Source: Parachlamydia sp. AcF125 (GTDB lineage Bacteria > Chlamydiota > Chlamydiia > Chlamydiales > Parachlamydiaceae). From it: a stretch of DNA of 64,000 nucleotides. The notes under the pieces are model-generated. The model did no database searches. It was not told where the DNA came from and saw only the letters and a list, made by a program, of their open reading frames with translations. Position 1 is the first letter of the stretch, and every line of letters starts with the position of its first letter. The stretch lies in NCBI RefSeq assembly GCF_018342475.1, contig NZ_JAEMUD010000001.1, forward strand, positions 682,001-746,000, written 5' to 3'. The position numbers were made by a program, and so were the translations under genes. Shown piece by piece: positions 1 to 9,385 of this stretch.

Positions 1-53
1 AGACTTTCAGTTTTTACTTTCTTGAAGGGGCATAAGCTCTTGCAAAAAAGCAG

Positions 54-86
54 GCGCACTAGATGCTTGTCATACAAATAGTGCGC
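54..86 (-). terminator. Probable intrinsic terminator of folE
   Basis: A 7-bp inverted repeat (GCGCACT at 54-60, AGTGCGC at 80-86) with a 19-nt loop lies just past the folE stop codon. Read on the minus strand it is followed within four bases by a run of six T. The long loop makes the call moderate. Confidence 0.45.
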
Positions 87-92
87 AAGAGT

Positions 93-770
93 TTACGATT
101 TGTTTTTCGGAATAGCCTCTAAAAACTGCTTGCGGTAACTTTCTTCTTCAAAAAGGCCTCCAAAGTCGCTTGTGCGGGTTAAACTATCCTGATCCTCTAC
201 TCCTCTTATTTTTACACAAAAATGGGTCGCTTCTAACACAACGGCTACATCGGGAGTATTTAAGATAGAACATAGACATTCTTTAATTTGTCTAGTCAGC
301 CTTTCTTGTACTTGTGGTCTTCTCGCAAAATAATGGGCGATTCGATTGAGTTTGGAGAGGCCAATGACTCGATCATTTGGGATATAAGCAATATGGCAAT
401 AACCTAAAATGGGAACGAAGTGGTGTTCACACATACTATTTATGCGAATATGAGACTCAAGTAGCATATTTCGATAATTAAATTTGTTTTCCTGAGTGGT
501 AATTTTGGGGAAATTATGGGGGTTTAACCCAGGAAACAGCTCCTTCACTAGCATCTTGGCATAGCGATGAGGAGTTTTATTAATGGAATCGTCTTCGAGA
601 TCCATTCCAAGAGTTAAAAGGATTTTTTCGAAATAATATTCGATTTTTTTTATTTTTTCCTCATCCGTTAATTGATTGTCATTCCAGGGATAAGGAATTT
701 CATCCCACGTATCATTCATATGGGCATTGATAAATGGATTTGAGAATACTTTTTCATCTAATTCTAGCAT
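93..770 (-). CDS. folE: GTP cyclohydrolase I
   Basis: This enzyme converts GTP to 7,8-dihydroneopterin triphosphate, the first step of folate and of 7-deazapurine (queuosine) synthesis. The zinc/catalytic signature CEHH is at about residues 114-117, with the partner Cys at about 185 (HFCVKIRG). The T-fold core GLSKLNRIAHYFARR lies between them. An upstream ATG at 806 is in frame but would overlap queD; the ATG at 770 gives a 225-residue protein of normal family length and clears the stop of queD (782). It lies 11 nt downstream of queD on the same strand, so the pair is probably co-transcribed. FolE feeding QueD directly points to queuosine precursor production rather than only folate, which is an inference. 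Confidence 0.93.
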   Translation of the reverse strand: MLELDEKVFSNPFINAHMNDTWDEIPYPWNDNQLTDEEKIKKIEYYFEKILLTLGMDLEDDSINKTPHRYAKMLVKELFPGLNPHNFPKITTQENKFNYRNMLLESHIRINSMCEHHFVPILGYCHIAYIPNDRVIGLSKLNRIAHYFARRPQVQERLTRQIKECLCSILNTPDVAVVLEATHFCVKIRGVEDQDSLTRTSDFGGLFEEESYRKQFLEAIPKNKS

Positions 771-781
771 TTTACACCTTC

Positions 782-1237
782 TTATAAATAGGCTTCTACA
801 TAGCAATTATCTGTCTCATATAATGTGACTTTTGTAATTGTCACCCCCGTCCCCTCAAGCATAAGGGGCCCGATTTCCCGGAGTATATATTCTGCCATAT
901 TCTCGGCGGTTGGGTTAAACTTGCAGATAAAAGGTTCCTTTTTTCTTGGGATATTACGCAGCATTTCCACGACTTTCTCGTCTCGCTCATACACTAAGAA
1001 GTTATGATCCCAATATTCCTCAATCCAAGATCCAATACGATCTTTTAAAACTGAGAAATCAATGATTCTTCCCAAAGAGTCTAAGTGAGGCGCTTCAGCA
1101 GCGAGGTGGATATAGTAGTTATGCCCGTGCACTGTTGCACATTTACCTTCATGATCCATGACTCGATGCCCCGCACAAAAATGCAACTTTCGAATACATT
1201 TGATTGTATTTTTCACAAAAACCTGTTGGTTATTCAT
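782..1237 (-). CDS. queD: 6-carboxytetrahydropterin synthase (QueD/PTPS family)
   Basis: This enzyme acts on dihydroneopterin triphosphate to give 6-carboxy-5,6,7,8-tetrahydropterin in queuosine biosynthesis. The motif C-x3-HGH (KCATVHGHNY, about residues 32-41), which separates QueD from mammalian-type PTPS, is present, with a further zinc-type His in CAGHR. Late conserved residues include PTAENMAEYI and YETDNCYVEAY. The ORF opens at 1303, but the extra N-terminal 22 residues look non-coding; the ATG at 1237 gives about 151 residues, slightly longer than the roughly 120-residue E. coli protein. It is the first gene of a two-gene unit with folE. queC, queE and tgt are not in this window. Confidence 0.88.
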   Translation of the reverse strand: MNNQQVFVKNTIKCIRKLHFCAGHRVMDHEGKCATVHGHNYYIHLAAEAPHLDSLGRIIDFSVLKDRIGSWIEEYWDHNFLVYERDEKVVEMLRNIPRKKEPFICKFNPTAENMAEYILREIGPLMLEGTGVTITKVTLYETDNCYVEAYL

Positions 1238-1804
1238 CTTGAGCTCAAGTTCATAAAAAAAACAATGGAAGTGAGTCCAAGTTACCAAGGTTTTCCAATT
1301 CAATCAATAAAAATTTCTCCAATTTAAACTAAATAATCATTAAAGTTTGCGAAGAAATACCTAAAGTGAAATGAATTATTTCATTTTCGACTTATTTGAT
1401 CTACAAAATTTTTGCTTACTATAAGTAAATGGATGTAAAAATCCTCAAATTAGGGGATTCATGCCTCTTAGCTTATAGCCCAATCTTTGACGAATATTTG
1501 AGAAGGGAGCATGCTCCTTTTCCAATTAGTCGGACAAAAAATTGGGGTATCAAATAAAGCTTAAAGAAATTAAACCATTTGATGCGAAAAAGAAAAACAA
1601 AATCAAAAATTTAAATCAACCAAAAAACGTATAAAATTTATAAAAAGAGGAAAAGGAGGTAAAAAAAGATAAAATTAAAGAAAAAATTTGGTTTTGTGTC
1701 TCTTTATTAAAGACAAATTTAGCAAATAAAATTGTTTTGCTTGAGAGTTTTTATAGAAACGGGAGAAGATAAGTGTTTTCAACACAAAAGGACAAGGGTG
1801 AAGA
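1238..1804. other. A-rich intergenic region between divergent genes
   Basis: About 570 bp separate queD (minus) from the protease (plus), so promoters for both probably lie here. A 42-codon ORF (1429-1557, plus) has an ATG but no ribosome-binding site and no recognisable product. A perfect AGGAGGT at 1654-1660 is not followed by ATG/GTG/TTG at normal spacing (ATA occurs at 1669). No RNA gene was recognised. Confidence 0.5.
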
Positions 1805-4744
1805 ATGTGGAATAATTGGTGTCTCAAAGGTCTATTAATTGTGGGAATTTTTGGATGGTCATCTTGCTTGCTATATGGAGAAGATTCTTCTTCTTATACC
1901 CTTATAAAAGATCGAGCAAAAATCCCTCTCTTGACTCCCACCTTTTTTGAAAGGAAAACACTAAAGATTCGCTTAAAGAATGGCTTAGAAGCTTACCTCA
2001 TTTCTGATCCTTTAGCAGCAAAATCAGGGGCTGCTTTAAGTGTAAAAGTAGGGAGCTGGGAAGACCCAAAAGAGTACCCAGGGATTGCCCATTTTCTCGA
2101 GCATATGTTGTTTTTAGGAACAAAAAAATATCCTATTGAATCTGAATATAGCCGTTTTATCAGCGAAAATGGGGGAACTTACAACGCTTTTACTGCTAAT
2201 AATGCTACGGGTTATTTATTTACCATTAATAATCCCGCTTTTGATCAAGCTGTGGATCGTTTTGTTCAATTTTTCAAAGAACCCCTTTTCAATCCTTCTG
2301 GAGTAGAGAGAGAACTGAAAGCAATCGATCAAGAATACGCTAAAAATTTAGAGAATGATGATTTTCGATTTTTATTTGTACGCAAAGCTTTACAAAACCC
2401 CGAGCACCCCAATTCTAAATTTAACATCGGGAACAGCGAAACTTTAAAAAATGTGACGCGCGAAACCCTTATCTCGTGGTATCAGACTCATTACAGCGCT
2501 AATTTGATGAAATTGATCCTCTATTCAAACCAACCTCTCGAAAAACTTACGCAGCTAGCAGTCCAAAACTTTTCTGACATTCCCAATTTGCGTAAAATAC
2601 CCTTTAGTACCGTCCTGCCAGCTTTCTTACCTGCTAATCGGGGTAAAATGATTTATGAAGAGCCTCTTAAAAATCTCCGTTCGATTACATTGCTGTGGGA
2701 GTTACCTGCCAAGTTTGCAGAGATGCAAGATGGAAAACCTGAGGATATTGTATGCTTCATTTTAGGGCATGAGGGGCAAAAAAGTCTTCTTGCCCAGCTA
2801 AAAAGAGAAAAGCTTGCAGAAGGATTGCGCTGCGGGGGAGTAAAATCAGGTGAAAAACTCTTTGAATTTTATCTAGAGGTAGACTTAACTCAAGAGGGGC
2901 TGCAAAAAATTAACACGGTCATCTTGCGTTGTTTCCAAGCAATTGCTACTCTCGCAGCAAAAGGCGTTCCTGAATATATATTTGATGAAGTAAAGCGCTC
3001 AGAAACATTAAACTACCAATACCAATCGAGAGAAGATGAATTCCTCCAACTTATGCAACACATCCAATGGATTATTCATGAGCCTTTGGAAACCTATCCA
3101 GAAAAGTCGCAAATCATTACTTCCTACCAGCCAGATTTGATTCAAGAATTTTTAAGTGCCTTGACGCCAGAAAATTGTGAAATGCATGTGATTGCGCCTT
3201 CGGAAGAAACGCAAGTGCCACCTGACCAAAAGGAAAAATGGTTGGGAGCTCCCTTTGCCATACGTTCCATCCCAGAAGAAGTTTTGAAAGAATGGAAGGA
3301 TGCTGAGCCCCATCCTGCTATAGAGGCCCCTGAACCTAATCCATTTATCCCTCATCATTTAGGAATTCAAAATCCCAAAGTTAAATTGCAGGATTCAGCT
3401 TACCTTCCTCAGCCTACGAAAATTCTAGATAATCAGAAGGCAACTGTCTATTTTGCCCCCGATGAACGTTATCAAGAACCAAAAGTTTACTGGTTTTTTC
3501 AATTTCGCACGCCGGAGGTGATGATGGACGATCCCGTGAAAATCGCAATGGCAGATTTAGCGGTAAAAAGTGTAACGGAAACCTTAAATCCCTTAAGTTA
3601 TACAGCAAAATTAGCGGGACTGAACTATACAATCAATCAAGAGTGGAATGGGATTTCTGTCACATTAGATGGGTACAGTGAGAATGCTCTTAAGCTTTTT
3701 GAAACAATTTTAGACGCTTTAAAAAATGGGCAAACAACAAAAGAAAACTTTAATCTTTATAAAGATATGTTATTGCGTCAGTACTTGAATTTCAATTGCG
3801 AAATGCCGATTAAACAAGCTTTTGAATGGTTGAAAGAGGTTTTGTATAAAAGTTTTACTATGCAAAAACAAAAAGCTGCGGCGATTCAAAACGTGACTTA
3901 TGAGCAATTTAATGCTTATCGGAAAAAGCTCTTTGAACAAGTCTTTATTGAAGGAGTTTTGTATGGAAATATGTCCCTAGGCGAGGCAGAAAAATGTGCA
4001 AGAACCGTTTCAGAACAGTTTTCCGGCGAAACTTATCTGAAAAACGAGCGTCCAGAGGTAGAAGTTATCGCCTTGTCTAACCAAGAAGGCCCTTTTTATA
4101 TCGATTGTGAAACAAGCTCGCAAGGCAATGCGGTGATACTAGCTATAGAGAGCGAACCCTTTTCCTTAACCTCGCGCGCTGCCCAGCAAGTTTTAATGCA
4201 GTCCATGAAAGAATCCTTCTTTTCTACCCTGCGCACAAAGCAGCAAACAGGTTACATTGTATCCTCCTCAGCAGAGGAAATTAAACACCATCTGTTCAAC
4301 TTTTTTGCGGTGCAATCCAATACGCATAATCCCCGGGATCTACTCGCGCGTTTTGAACTATTTATCGAAGATTTCTTACAAGAATTAAAAAGATCTGAGC
4401 TGCGTGAAGAGCAATTTTTAGCGATTAAATCTTCTTTATTAGCTGATTTGCAAGAACCGCCGAAAAGCCTTGTAGAGATGGGCAAAGTATTGAAATGGAT
4501 GGTAACAGACTACCAAGCTGATTTCCAATGGATAGATAAAAGGATTCATGCTTTGCAAGCTCTCACTTATGAAGAATGCCTCGATTATGCGAATTCTGTG
4601 CTTAGTAAAAAAAACAAAAGGCGTTTGGGTATTCTTTTAAAAGGAGCCCAACCGGATGGAAGCATTCTGGATTATAAGCCGATCAGTTCTGTAAAAGAAT
4701 TAAAGCAACAGAGCACGTATACGTCTGCTGAAGAAGCTCTCTAA
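1805..4744 (+). CDS. Secreted M16 (insulinase/pitrilysin-like) zinc metalloprotease
   Basis: This is a 979-residue protease of the insulysin/protease III type. The inverted zinc motif HFLEH is at residues 96-100 and the downstream zinc-ligand Glu lies in the ERELKAIDQEY segment near residue 175. The C-terminal half carries the second M16 domain pair, including the TRQQTGY-like segment RTKQQTGYIVSS used by insulysins for substrate binding. The first ~25 residues form a signal peptide with a hydrophobic core (GLLIVGIFGW) and a possible cleavage after LLYG, so the protein is probably periplasmic. Length matches pitrilysin (~960). It stands alone on the plus strand and ends just before a bidirectional hairpin shared with the convergent deubiquitinase gene. 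The role is probably peptide turnover; a host target is possible but not shown. Confidence 0.9.
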   Translation: MWNNWCLKGLLIVGIFGWSSCLLYGEDSSSYTLIKDRAKIPLLTPTFFERKTLKIRLKNGLEAYLISDPLAAKSGAALSVKVGSWEDPKEYPGIAHFLEHMLFLGTKKYPIESEYSRFISENGGTYNAFTANNATGYLFTINNPAFDQAVDRFVQFFKEPLFNPSGVERELKAIDQEYAKNLENDDFRFLFVRKALQNPEHPNSKFNIGNSETLKNVTRETLISWYQTHYSANLMKLILYSNQPLEKLTQLAVQNFSDIPNLRKIPFSTVLPAFLPANRGKMIYEEPLKNLRSITLLWELPAKFAEMQDGKPEDIVCFILGHEGQKSLLAQLKREKLAEGLRCGGVKSGEKLFEFYLEVDLTQEGLQKINTVILRCFQAIATLAAKGVPEYIFDEVKRSETLNYQYQSREDEFLQLMQHIQWIIHEPLETYPEKSQIITSYQPDLIQEFLSALTPENCEMHVIAPSEETQVPPDQKEKWLGAPFAIRSIPEEVLKEWKDAEPHPAIEAPEPNPFIPHHLGIQNPKVKLQDSAYLPQPTKILDNQKATVYFAPDERYQEPKVYWFFQFRTPEVMMDDPVKIAMADLAVKSVTETLNPLSYTAKLAGLNYTINQEWNGISVTLDGYSENALKLFETILDALKNGQTTKENFNLYKDMLLRQYLNFNCEMPIKQAFEWLKEVLYKSFTMQKQKAAAIQNVTYEQFNAYRKKLFEQVFIEGVLYGNMSLGEAEKCARTVSEQFSGETYLKNERPEVEVIALSNQEGPFYIDCETSSQGNAVILAIESEPFSLTSRAAQQVLMQSMKESFFSTLRTKQQTGYIVSSSAEEIKHHLFNFFAVQSNTHNPRDLLARFELFIEDFLQELKRSELREEQFLAIKSSLLADLQEPPKSLVEMGKVLKWMVTDYQADFQWIDKRIHALQALTYEECLDYANSVLSKKNKRRLGILLKGAQPDGSILDYKPISSVKELKQQSTYTSAEEAL

Positions 4745-4771
4745 CCCTGCGTTTTAAGTTATAAGGTAGAA

Positions 4772-4796
4772 CCGAAAGCCTGAGGATGGCTTTCGG
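4772..4796. terminator. Bidirectional hairpin between convergent genes
   Basis: A perfect 9-bp stem CCGAAAGCC / GGCTTTCGG with a 7-nt loop sits between the stops of the M16 protease (4744) and the deubiquitinase (4801). The flanking T tracts are weak on both strands, so termination may be partial. Confidence 0.6.
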
Positions 4797-4800
4797 CAAT

Positions 4801-6291
4801 TTAATAGGCGTAGAGGAGTTGCTCTGATGAAGAGGGATTAAAGCCACTTGCTGGGATTTTTCTGACAAGCCTTAAACCTAAATAGGCTGCTTGTGCACAG
4901 AGCTTCAATGCTTGTTCAGATGTATACTCGGAGACAGAGCTATCGTTGTGATAAAAATAGCGTCCGTCGAGGGTTTTTTCGACACAGGTGTAATGTCCTC
5001 CCCCTTCTCCTCCATGGTGGATAATGGCAGTAGCAATTTCATATACGCAAATGCACTTTTGCATGATAGCTAAAGTTTTGCCATCTTTCAAAACTCCAAT
5101 TTGTCCGGGGTCATGCTCCATTAATTCTAAGGTGCCACATTCATCCACTTGAATACTGCGCGTATTCTTTTTCATTCTCCCTTGTGCATCCAAAAGATTT
5201 CTTTGAAGATTGATATAGAGATGTTCGGGGAGATTAATAAATATCTGCTTGAGCAGATAAGATTTTTCAATGTGGGTTGCTTGCAGGGTCGTGAGGTCAA
5301 AATCAGATGGAACGTCAATCGCATGGGCGTGTTCGTTATAATAATATTGGCCAATATCTAGCCGTTCTAATTTATTTGCTTCCTCAGGTGTAAAAGTTAG
5401 AGTAACGGTAGGGGTGCCAAAATGTTTTAAAGAGGCATATTTAATCATTTCAGGTCCCGGCCCTTGAAATTCATACAGATTAAGAGAGCGAAGTAATCTT
5501 CTTTTCGTCTCTTTAGTGGGATTGTCTTGATCGATTCCCTCTGTATTTGGCCACCCAAAACGAGCTTGAATCAAATTTAATGCCTCCGCGGCTTCTTGCT
5601 GTTCTAATTTATGAATATTTTGCTCAGGCATTAAAATAGGAAGGGCGTCAACTAAACGTAGGCAGAGGTTTATATCAAGCTTGCCTGTGGATTGTGTGCG
5701 AAGTTGATAGATCACTACTTTTAAGGTGCGTTGTAGTTCTTGAATTTGTTGGGTTTGGTGTTGAATTAATGCTCTTTTTACCTCTTCTTTAGCATTGGCA
5801 GGGATTCCAAAAGAGAAGGGAGGAAACTCTTTTTGATTATAAATTTCATCAAAGTTTGGATCACATGCAAGCATCTTTAAAACGGCGTTGAGCCAGCAGG
5901 TATTTCCCACGTTTGGTATTCCTACCGTGATACCTGTTGCTGGGGGAGGGGGCAAGGGGCCTGGATCTGGCAATAAAGATTGGGTATTTGATGAAGGTGG
6001 AATTGGAGAAGGGGGGGTGGGGGAAGGGGACCCTAATTTTTTAATCTTTTGGTTGATTTTTTTTTGTTTTAAATAGGCCAACATAGGCATGATGACCAGG
6101 ATATTGAGGCCAAAAGAGGGTAAAAGGGTTAAACCCAAGAGGGTAATAATCGTCACTTTTGCTTTTTTGCTAAAACCAGCTGTTACTGTGCGAGTTGTTC
6201 CATCAGGCATCTGAAGGTTGGCTTTAATTGTAAAGGGTGTTTTCCAATGTTGTTTAGAAAAAAGAGTGTGAATGGTATTAATTTCTGCCAT
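4801..6291 (-). CDS. USP-like (peptidase C19) ubiquitin-specific protease, candidate secreted effector
   Basis: This is a eukaryotic-type deubiquitinase. The Cys box GIPNVGNTCWLNAVLKML (catalytic Cys132) and the His box GGGHYTCVEK (His433) are present, followed by YFYHNDSSVSEY with Asn449/Asp450 as the third catalytic position. These are in the order and spacing expected of a compact USP domain (about residues 120-480). The N-terminus has a hydrophobic hairpin at about 45-75 and then a Pro/Ser-rich linker at 88-118, so the catalytic domain would be tethered to a membrane, as in the chlamydial Dub1 architecture, although those enzymes belong to another protease clan. AAGGATG precedes the ATG by a normal distance. 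Bacteria have no ubiquitin, so the substrate is presumably host ubiquitin or a ubiquitin-like protein. No catalytic residue is missing. Secretion is inferred, not visible. Confidence 0.85.
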   Translation of the reverse strand: MAEINTIHTLFSKQHWKTPFTIKANLQMPDGTTRTVTAGFSKKAKVTIITLLGLTLLPSFGLNILVIMPMLAYLKQKKINQKIKKLGSPSPTPPSPIPPSSNTQSLLPDPGPLPPPPATGITVGIPNVGNTCWLNAVLKMLACDPNFDEIYNQKEFPPFSFGIPANAKEEVKRALIQHQTQQIQELQRTLKVVIYQLRTQSTGKLDINLCLRLVDALPILMPEQNIHKLEQQEAAEALNLIQARFGWPNTEGIDQDNPTKETKRRLLRSLNLYEFQGPGPEMIKYASLKHFGTPTVTLTFTPEEANKLERLDIGQYYYNEHAHAIDVPSDFDLTTLQATHIEKSYLLKQIFINLPEHLYINLQRNLLDAQGRMKKNTRSIQVDECGTLELMEHDPGQIGVLKDGKTLAIMQKCICVYEIATAIIHHGGEGGGHYTCVEKTLDGRYFYHNDSSVSEYTSEQALKLCAQAAYLGLRLVRKIPASGFNPSSSEQLLYAY

Positions 6292-6429
6292 AAATAAACA
6301 TCCTTATAAGATAAATATTCTTGTAAAAATGCCTTCTATTATATGGAAACTTGTTATTTTAAAGTAACGTCAAATTTTTTTTTAATTTTGATGGAGCCCT
6401 TAAATATTGCAGAAATGGCATAAAAAGGA

Positions 6430-8109
6430 CTACTTAGGGGAAAAGCAGGAGGATTGCCGTTCATTTTGGCGCTTTTCTTTAGCTTTCCGAAGATTTTCTT
6501 TAGATTTTTGAAGGGCTTCTTTAAATTGTGGAGACAAAAAGAAAAGTCTCATTATTTTTTTTGTTTCTTTCGATCCTCCGAACTTTTTTCGAATTTCTCT
6601 CAACAGAGGGGGAAGATTGGGGTCGATTTTTGCAGAAGCTTCATAGTGGCGCAGGGCCTGCAAAAGCGCTTGTTCGCGATCCCACGCAGACCAGCTTTTA
6701 TAAATTTTATTTGCAAGACGTTGGGCCTGCTTAATTGCTTGGGTGGACACGAAGCCCCTGTTTTGCAAATTTTCGGCAATCAGAATAAATAACATCCCGC
6801 GAAAGGCTGTTTTAAGACCCGCCCAGGCACATATTCCTTTTTCGTAATTTTTATATTTAAAATTGAGGATTTTTTGAGCTTTTAAATTTTGATAAAGCTG
6901 GATCGTTTCCTGGTGAGCCTCCCCCAAGGAGGGTTTAGTTTGCGCTTGCTCTAAGGCTTGTATGTTTAGCTGCTCGATTGCATAAATTTGGATCCCCGGA
7001 GGAGATTCTTCTTCAAATTGAGCACCTCGGTTACATTCAAGAAACACTTTTTTATAGGCTAGCCGGTAAAGGGCGTGAGTATTCCAGCCTGCTGAAATCA
7101 ATATAATTTTTCCTTGCTCGTATCTTGCCAAGCGACTTGTATGAATGGAGGGGTGGTCTGTGCGAGCCTCTTTTGCGGCCTGTTCAAAGGCATCCAGGAC
7201 TTGTTGCCGAGCCTCTGCTGTTAATTCGGAATAATGCTCAGGGAAATGTTTAAAAAAGGCGCGAAGAGATTCGAACATTTCTGAAAGCGTTTGGATAGGG
7301 TGAAACGATTCCAAGCTCTGATTTTCTTGCACACTTACATCGAACCGATGCGCCAAAAATTTTTGCCTAATCCAGTCTAAATACTCTTCTCGTTTTATCT
7401 CATGGCGATGAAAAGCCTCTAAATGATCCTTTTTTCCTTCTAATTCCAAGATATGATAAGCGCCTTTGGGGGAATTAAGTTGTAGATCTAGCTTTTTATT
7501 TTTAATAAATAATTCCAAAACTTCTGGAGACGCATTGGCAAGCAAGATTTTGCGGAAGGATTCGCGCATTTCCCCCCTTTCATCTAGGTAGGGAAACCCT
7601 GCGTCAATCAAGGCACCCATCAGATCGGAGTTAGAAGAGCGCAAAGCAGCCTTTAAAGGAAGACACTTCCTGAAACAAGTCGTGGGGTTAGCTTTAAATT
7701 CTGCGAGTAGTTGGGTAAATAGAAGATCCCCCTTTTTGATAGAAGGCGGTTTTTTGGGAGGAGGAGGAGGGGGGTGTGGAATAGCGGCAGGTTTTACTTT
7801 AAAAGCTTGAAATTGAGGAAACTTTTTAAGCACAGGATTGCCATAAATATAGGTTCTGGGGATAAAAGTTTTTTTCTTGGGGAAAAGCGGGATAGCTTGA
7901 AATTGACCCAGGCGGAGAAGGTTGTCAATTTTGCTTTTATTAATCCAAATTCCGGTGAGCATAAAATGCCAAATGCGATTGATTTTCTCTCGCAAGAGGC
8001 TGGTTGAGGGAGAGCGGAAAAAAGTGGGAAGTTGGGAAAGTTTAACGCCTAAAGCAGACTGTACATAAGAGGGATTTAATTTTGCGCAGTTAAGGAAAAT
8101 ATCCGACAT
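6430..8109 (-). CDS. Large unrecognised protein with polyproline linker, possible ankyrin-like helices
   Basis: This 559-residue protein is preceded by a good AAGGAG site. I do not recognise the family. A Pro run (PPPPPPKKPP) at about residues 112-123 separates a basic N-terminal region from a helical middle. The segment at about 150-225 (LKAALRSSNSDLMGALIDAG and LLANASPEVLELFIKNKKLD) has the rhythm of degenerate ankyrin repeats. The C-terminus is very rich in Lys/Arg/Glu and probably helical. There is no signal peptide or clear membrane segment. It lies 138 nt upstream of the deubiquitinase on the same strand and shares its Pro-rich linker style, which suggests but does not prove a joint effector role. 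Confidence 0.75.
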   Translation of the reverse strand: MSDIFLNCAKLNPSYVQSALGVKLSQLPTFFRSPSTSLLREKINRIWHFMLTGIWINKSKIDNLLRLGQFQAIPLFPKKKTFIPRTYIYGNPVLKKFPQFQAFKVKPAAIPHPPPPPPKKPPSIKKGDLLFTQLLAEFKANPTTCFRKCLPLKAALRSSNSDLMGALIDAGFPYLDERGEMRESFRKILLANASPEVLELFIKNKKLDLQLNSPKGAYHILELEGKKDHLEAFHRHEIKREEYLDWIRQKFLAHRFDVSVQENQSLESFHPIQTLSEMFESLRAFFKHFPEHYSELTAEARQQVLDAFEQAAKEARTDHPSIHTSRLARYEQGKIILISAGWNTHALYRLAYKKVFLECNRGAQFEEESPPGIQIYAIEQLNIQALEQAQTKPSLGEAHQETIQLYQNLKAQKILNFKYKNYEKGICAWAGLKTAFRGMLFILIAENLQNRGFVSTQAIKQAQRLANKIYKSWSAWDREQALLQALRHYEASAKIDPNLPPLLREIRKKFGGSKETKKIMRLFFLSPQFKEALQKSKENLRKAKEKRQNERQSSCFSPK

Positions 8110-8167
8110 CTTATTTACTCCTTTTTAAGGCCATAATAAGAGAAATAGGAAATATATTTAAGTTGAA

Positions 8168-9376
8168 TTATAAAAGGGGAGCCGGATTTTGAATAAGGGT
8201 AGCGTAATAGTGGGAAAAAGCGGCGGCCATATCCCCATCGATGATTCGGTGATCAAAGCTCCAAGATAAATTCAAAGTATCCCGCAATTCTAAAGATCCG
8301 TTGATAACAAGCGGTTGCTTTTGAATCTTTGAGACAGCTAGGATCGCTGCTTCAGGGTAGTTAATAATGGGGGTAGCCCACAAACCTCCTCCTCCTAACA
8401 CCCCAAAATTACTAATTGTGATGGTGGAATCTTTCATATCGTTGGGAGAAAGGCGATTTTGGACAGCTCGGTTTTTTAGTTGTTCGTATGCTCTGACGAT
8501 TTGGGCTAAGGACATCTTCTCCACATGTTTGAGGACAGCCACAATAAGCCCTAATTTTGTGGCCATGGCAATCCCGATATTGTGTGGTTGATGAATGCGG
8601 AGGTGTTGATTTTCGGGTTCTAAAGAGCTATTAAAGAGGGGGTATTGCTTCAGAGTTAAAGAAAGAGCTCGAATCAAAAAAGGCATGTAGGTGACATGGA
8701 TTTTTTCTTTAGCTGCCTCTTCTTTTACTTTTTGGCGAAGTTTAACCAAACGGGTGGCTTCCACTTGTTCGAAATAAGAAAAATGGGGAATGAAACGTTT
8801 GGAAAGGGCCATCTTTTGAGCCATTAGCTGCCGAATACCTATCAGGGGCTCGATCTGATCGTCTGGAAAAGCAAGGGGAGGAACGGCTTTTGCCTGAGAG
8901 TGAGAATAATGGCGTTTAATATCCTCAAACGTGACTTCCCCATGCGATCCGCTCCCTTGAATAAGGCTTAAGTCGAGTCCTAAATCGCGAGCTATCTTGC
9001 GGGTAGCTGGAGTAGCAAGTGCCTTCCCCTGTGCGCAAGTCGCAATTTTTGCTTCTGCTTTTTTTTGAACAAGGGGGAGATTTACAATCTGCTCACTCTT
9101 TTGTTGTGTGGGCAGGCAAGACAGAGCTTCATCCAGTTCAATATCGTATAGAGGTTTACCTCTAATGGCTATTTCTCCAGGTTGATAATATATTTTTACA
9201 AGCTTTCCAGGATAGGGAGCGGGAAGCTCCACCGTGGCCTTATCTGTCATGACAATGACAACAGGTTCATCTTGCTCAAGCTTGGTATTTAATTCTTTTA
9301 TCCATTCGATGACTTCCCCTTCTACTACACCTTCTCCAATATCGGGAAGCGTTACTGTAAATATTTTTTCCATCAT
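8168..9376 (-). CDS. Dihydrolipoamide acyltransferase (E2) of a 2-oxoacid dehydrogenase complex
   Basis: This is the acyl-transferring core of a pyruvate or branched-chain 2-oxoacid dehydrogenase. The domains in order are one lipoyl domain (1-80, lipoyl Lys46 in MTDKATVEL), a linker, a peripheral-subunit-binding domain (about 120-160, ATPATRKIARDLG), and a catalytic domain ending in SWSFDHRIIDGDM with His376 and Asp380. The single lipoyl domain and ~400 residues fit BCKDH-type or Gram-positive-type E2. It is the third gene of an E1alpha-E1beta-E2 unit, 9 nt after E1beta. The E3 subunit is not in the window and must be encoded elsewhere. Confidence 0.93.
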   Translation of the reverse strand: MMEKIFTVTLPDIGEGVVEGEVIEWIKELNTKLEQDEPVVIVMTDKATVELPAPYPGKLVKIYYQPGEIAIRGKPLYDIELDEALSCLPTQQKSEQIVNLPLVQKKAEAKIATCAQGKALATPATRKIARDLGLDLSLIQGSGSHGEVTFEDIKRHYSHSQAKAVPPLAFPDDQIEPLIGIRQLMAQKMALSKRFIPHFSYFEQVEATRLVKLRQKVKEEAAKEKIHVTYMPFLIRALSLTLKQYPLFNSSLEPENQHLRIHQPHNIGIAMATKLGLIVAVLKHVEKMSLAQIVRAYEQLKNRAVQNRLSPNDMKDSTITISNFGVLGGGGLWATPIINYPEAAILAVSKIQKQPLVINGSLELRDTLNLSWSFDHRIIDGDMAAAFSHYYATLIQNPAPLL

Positions 9377-9385
9377 GGCCTCGGC

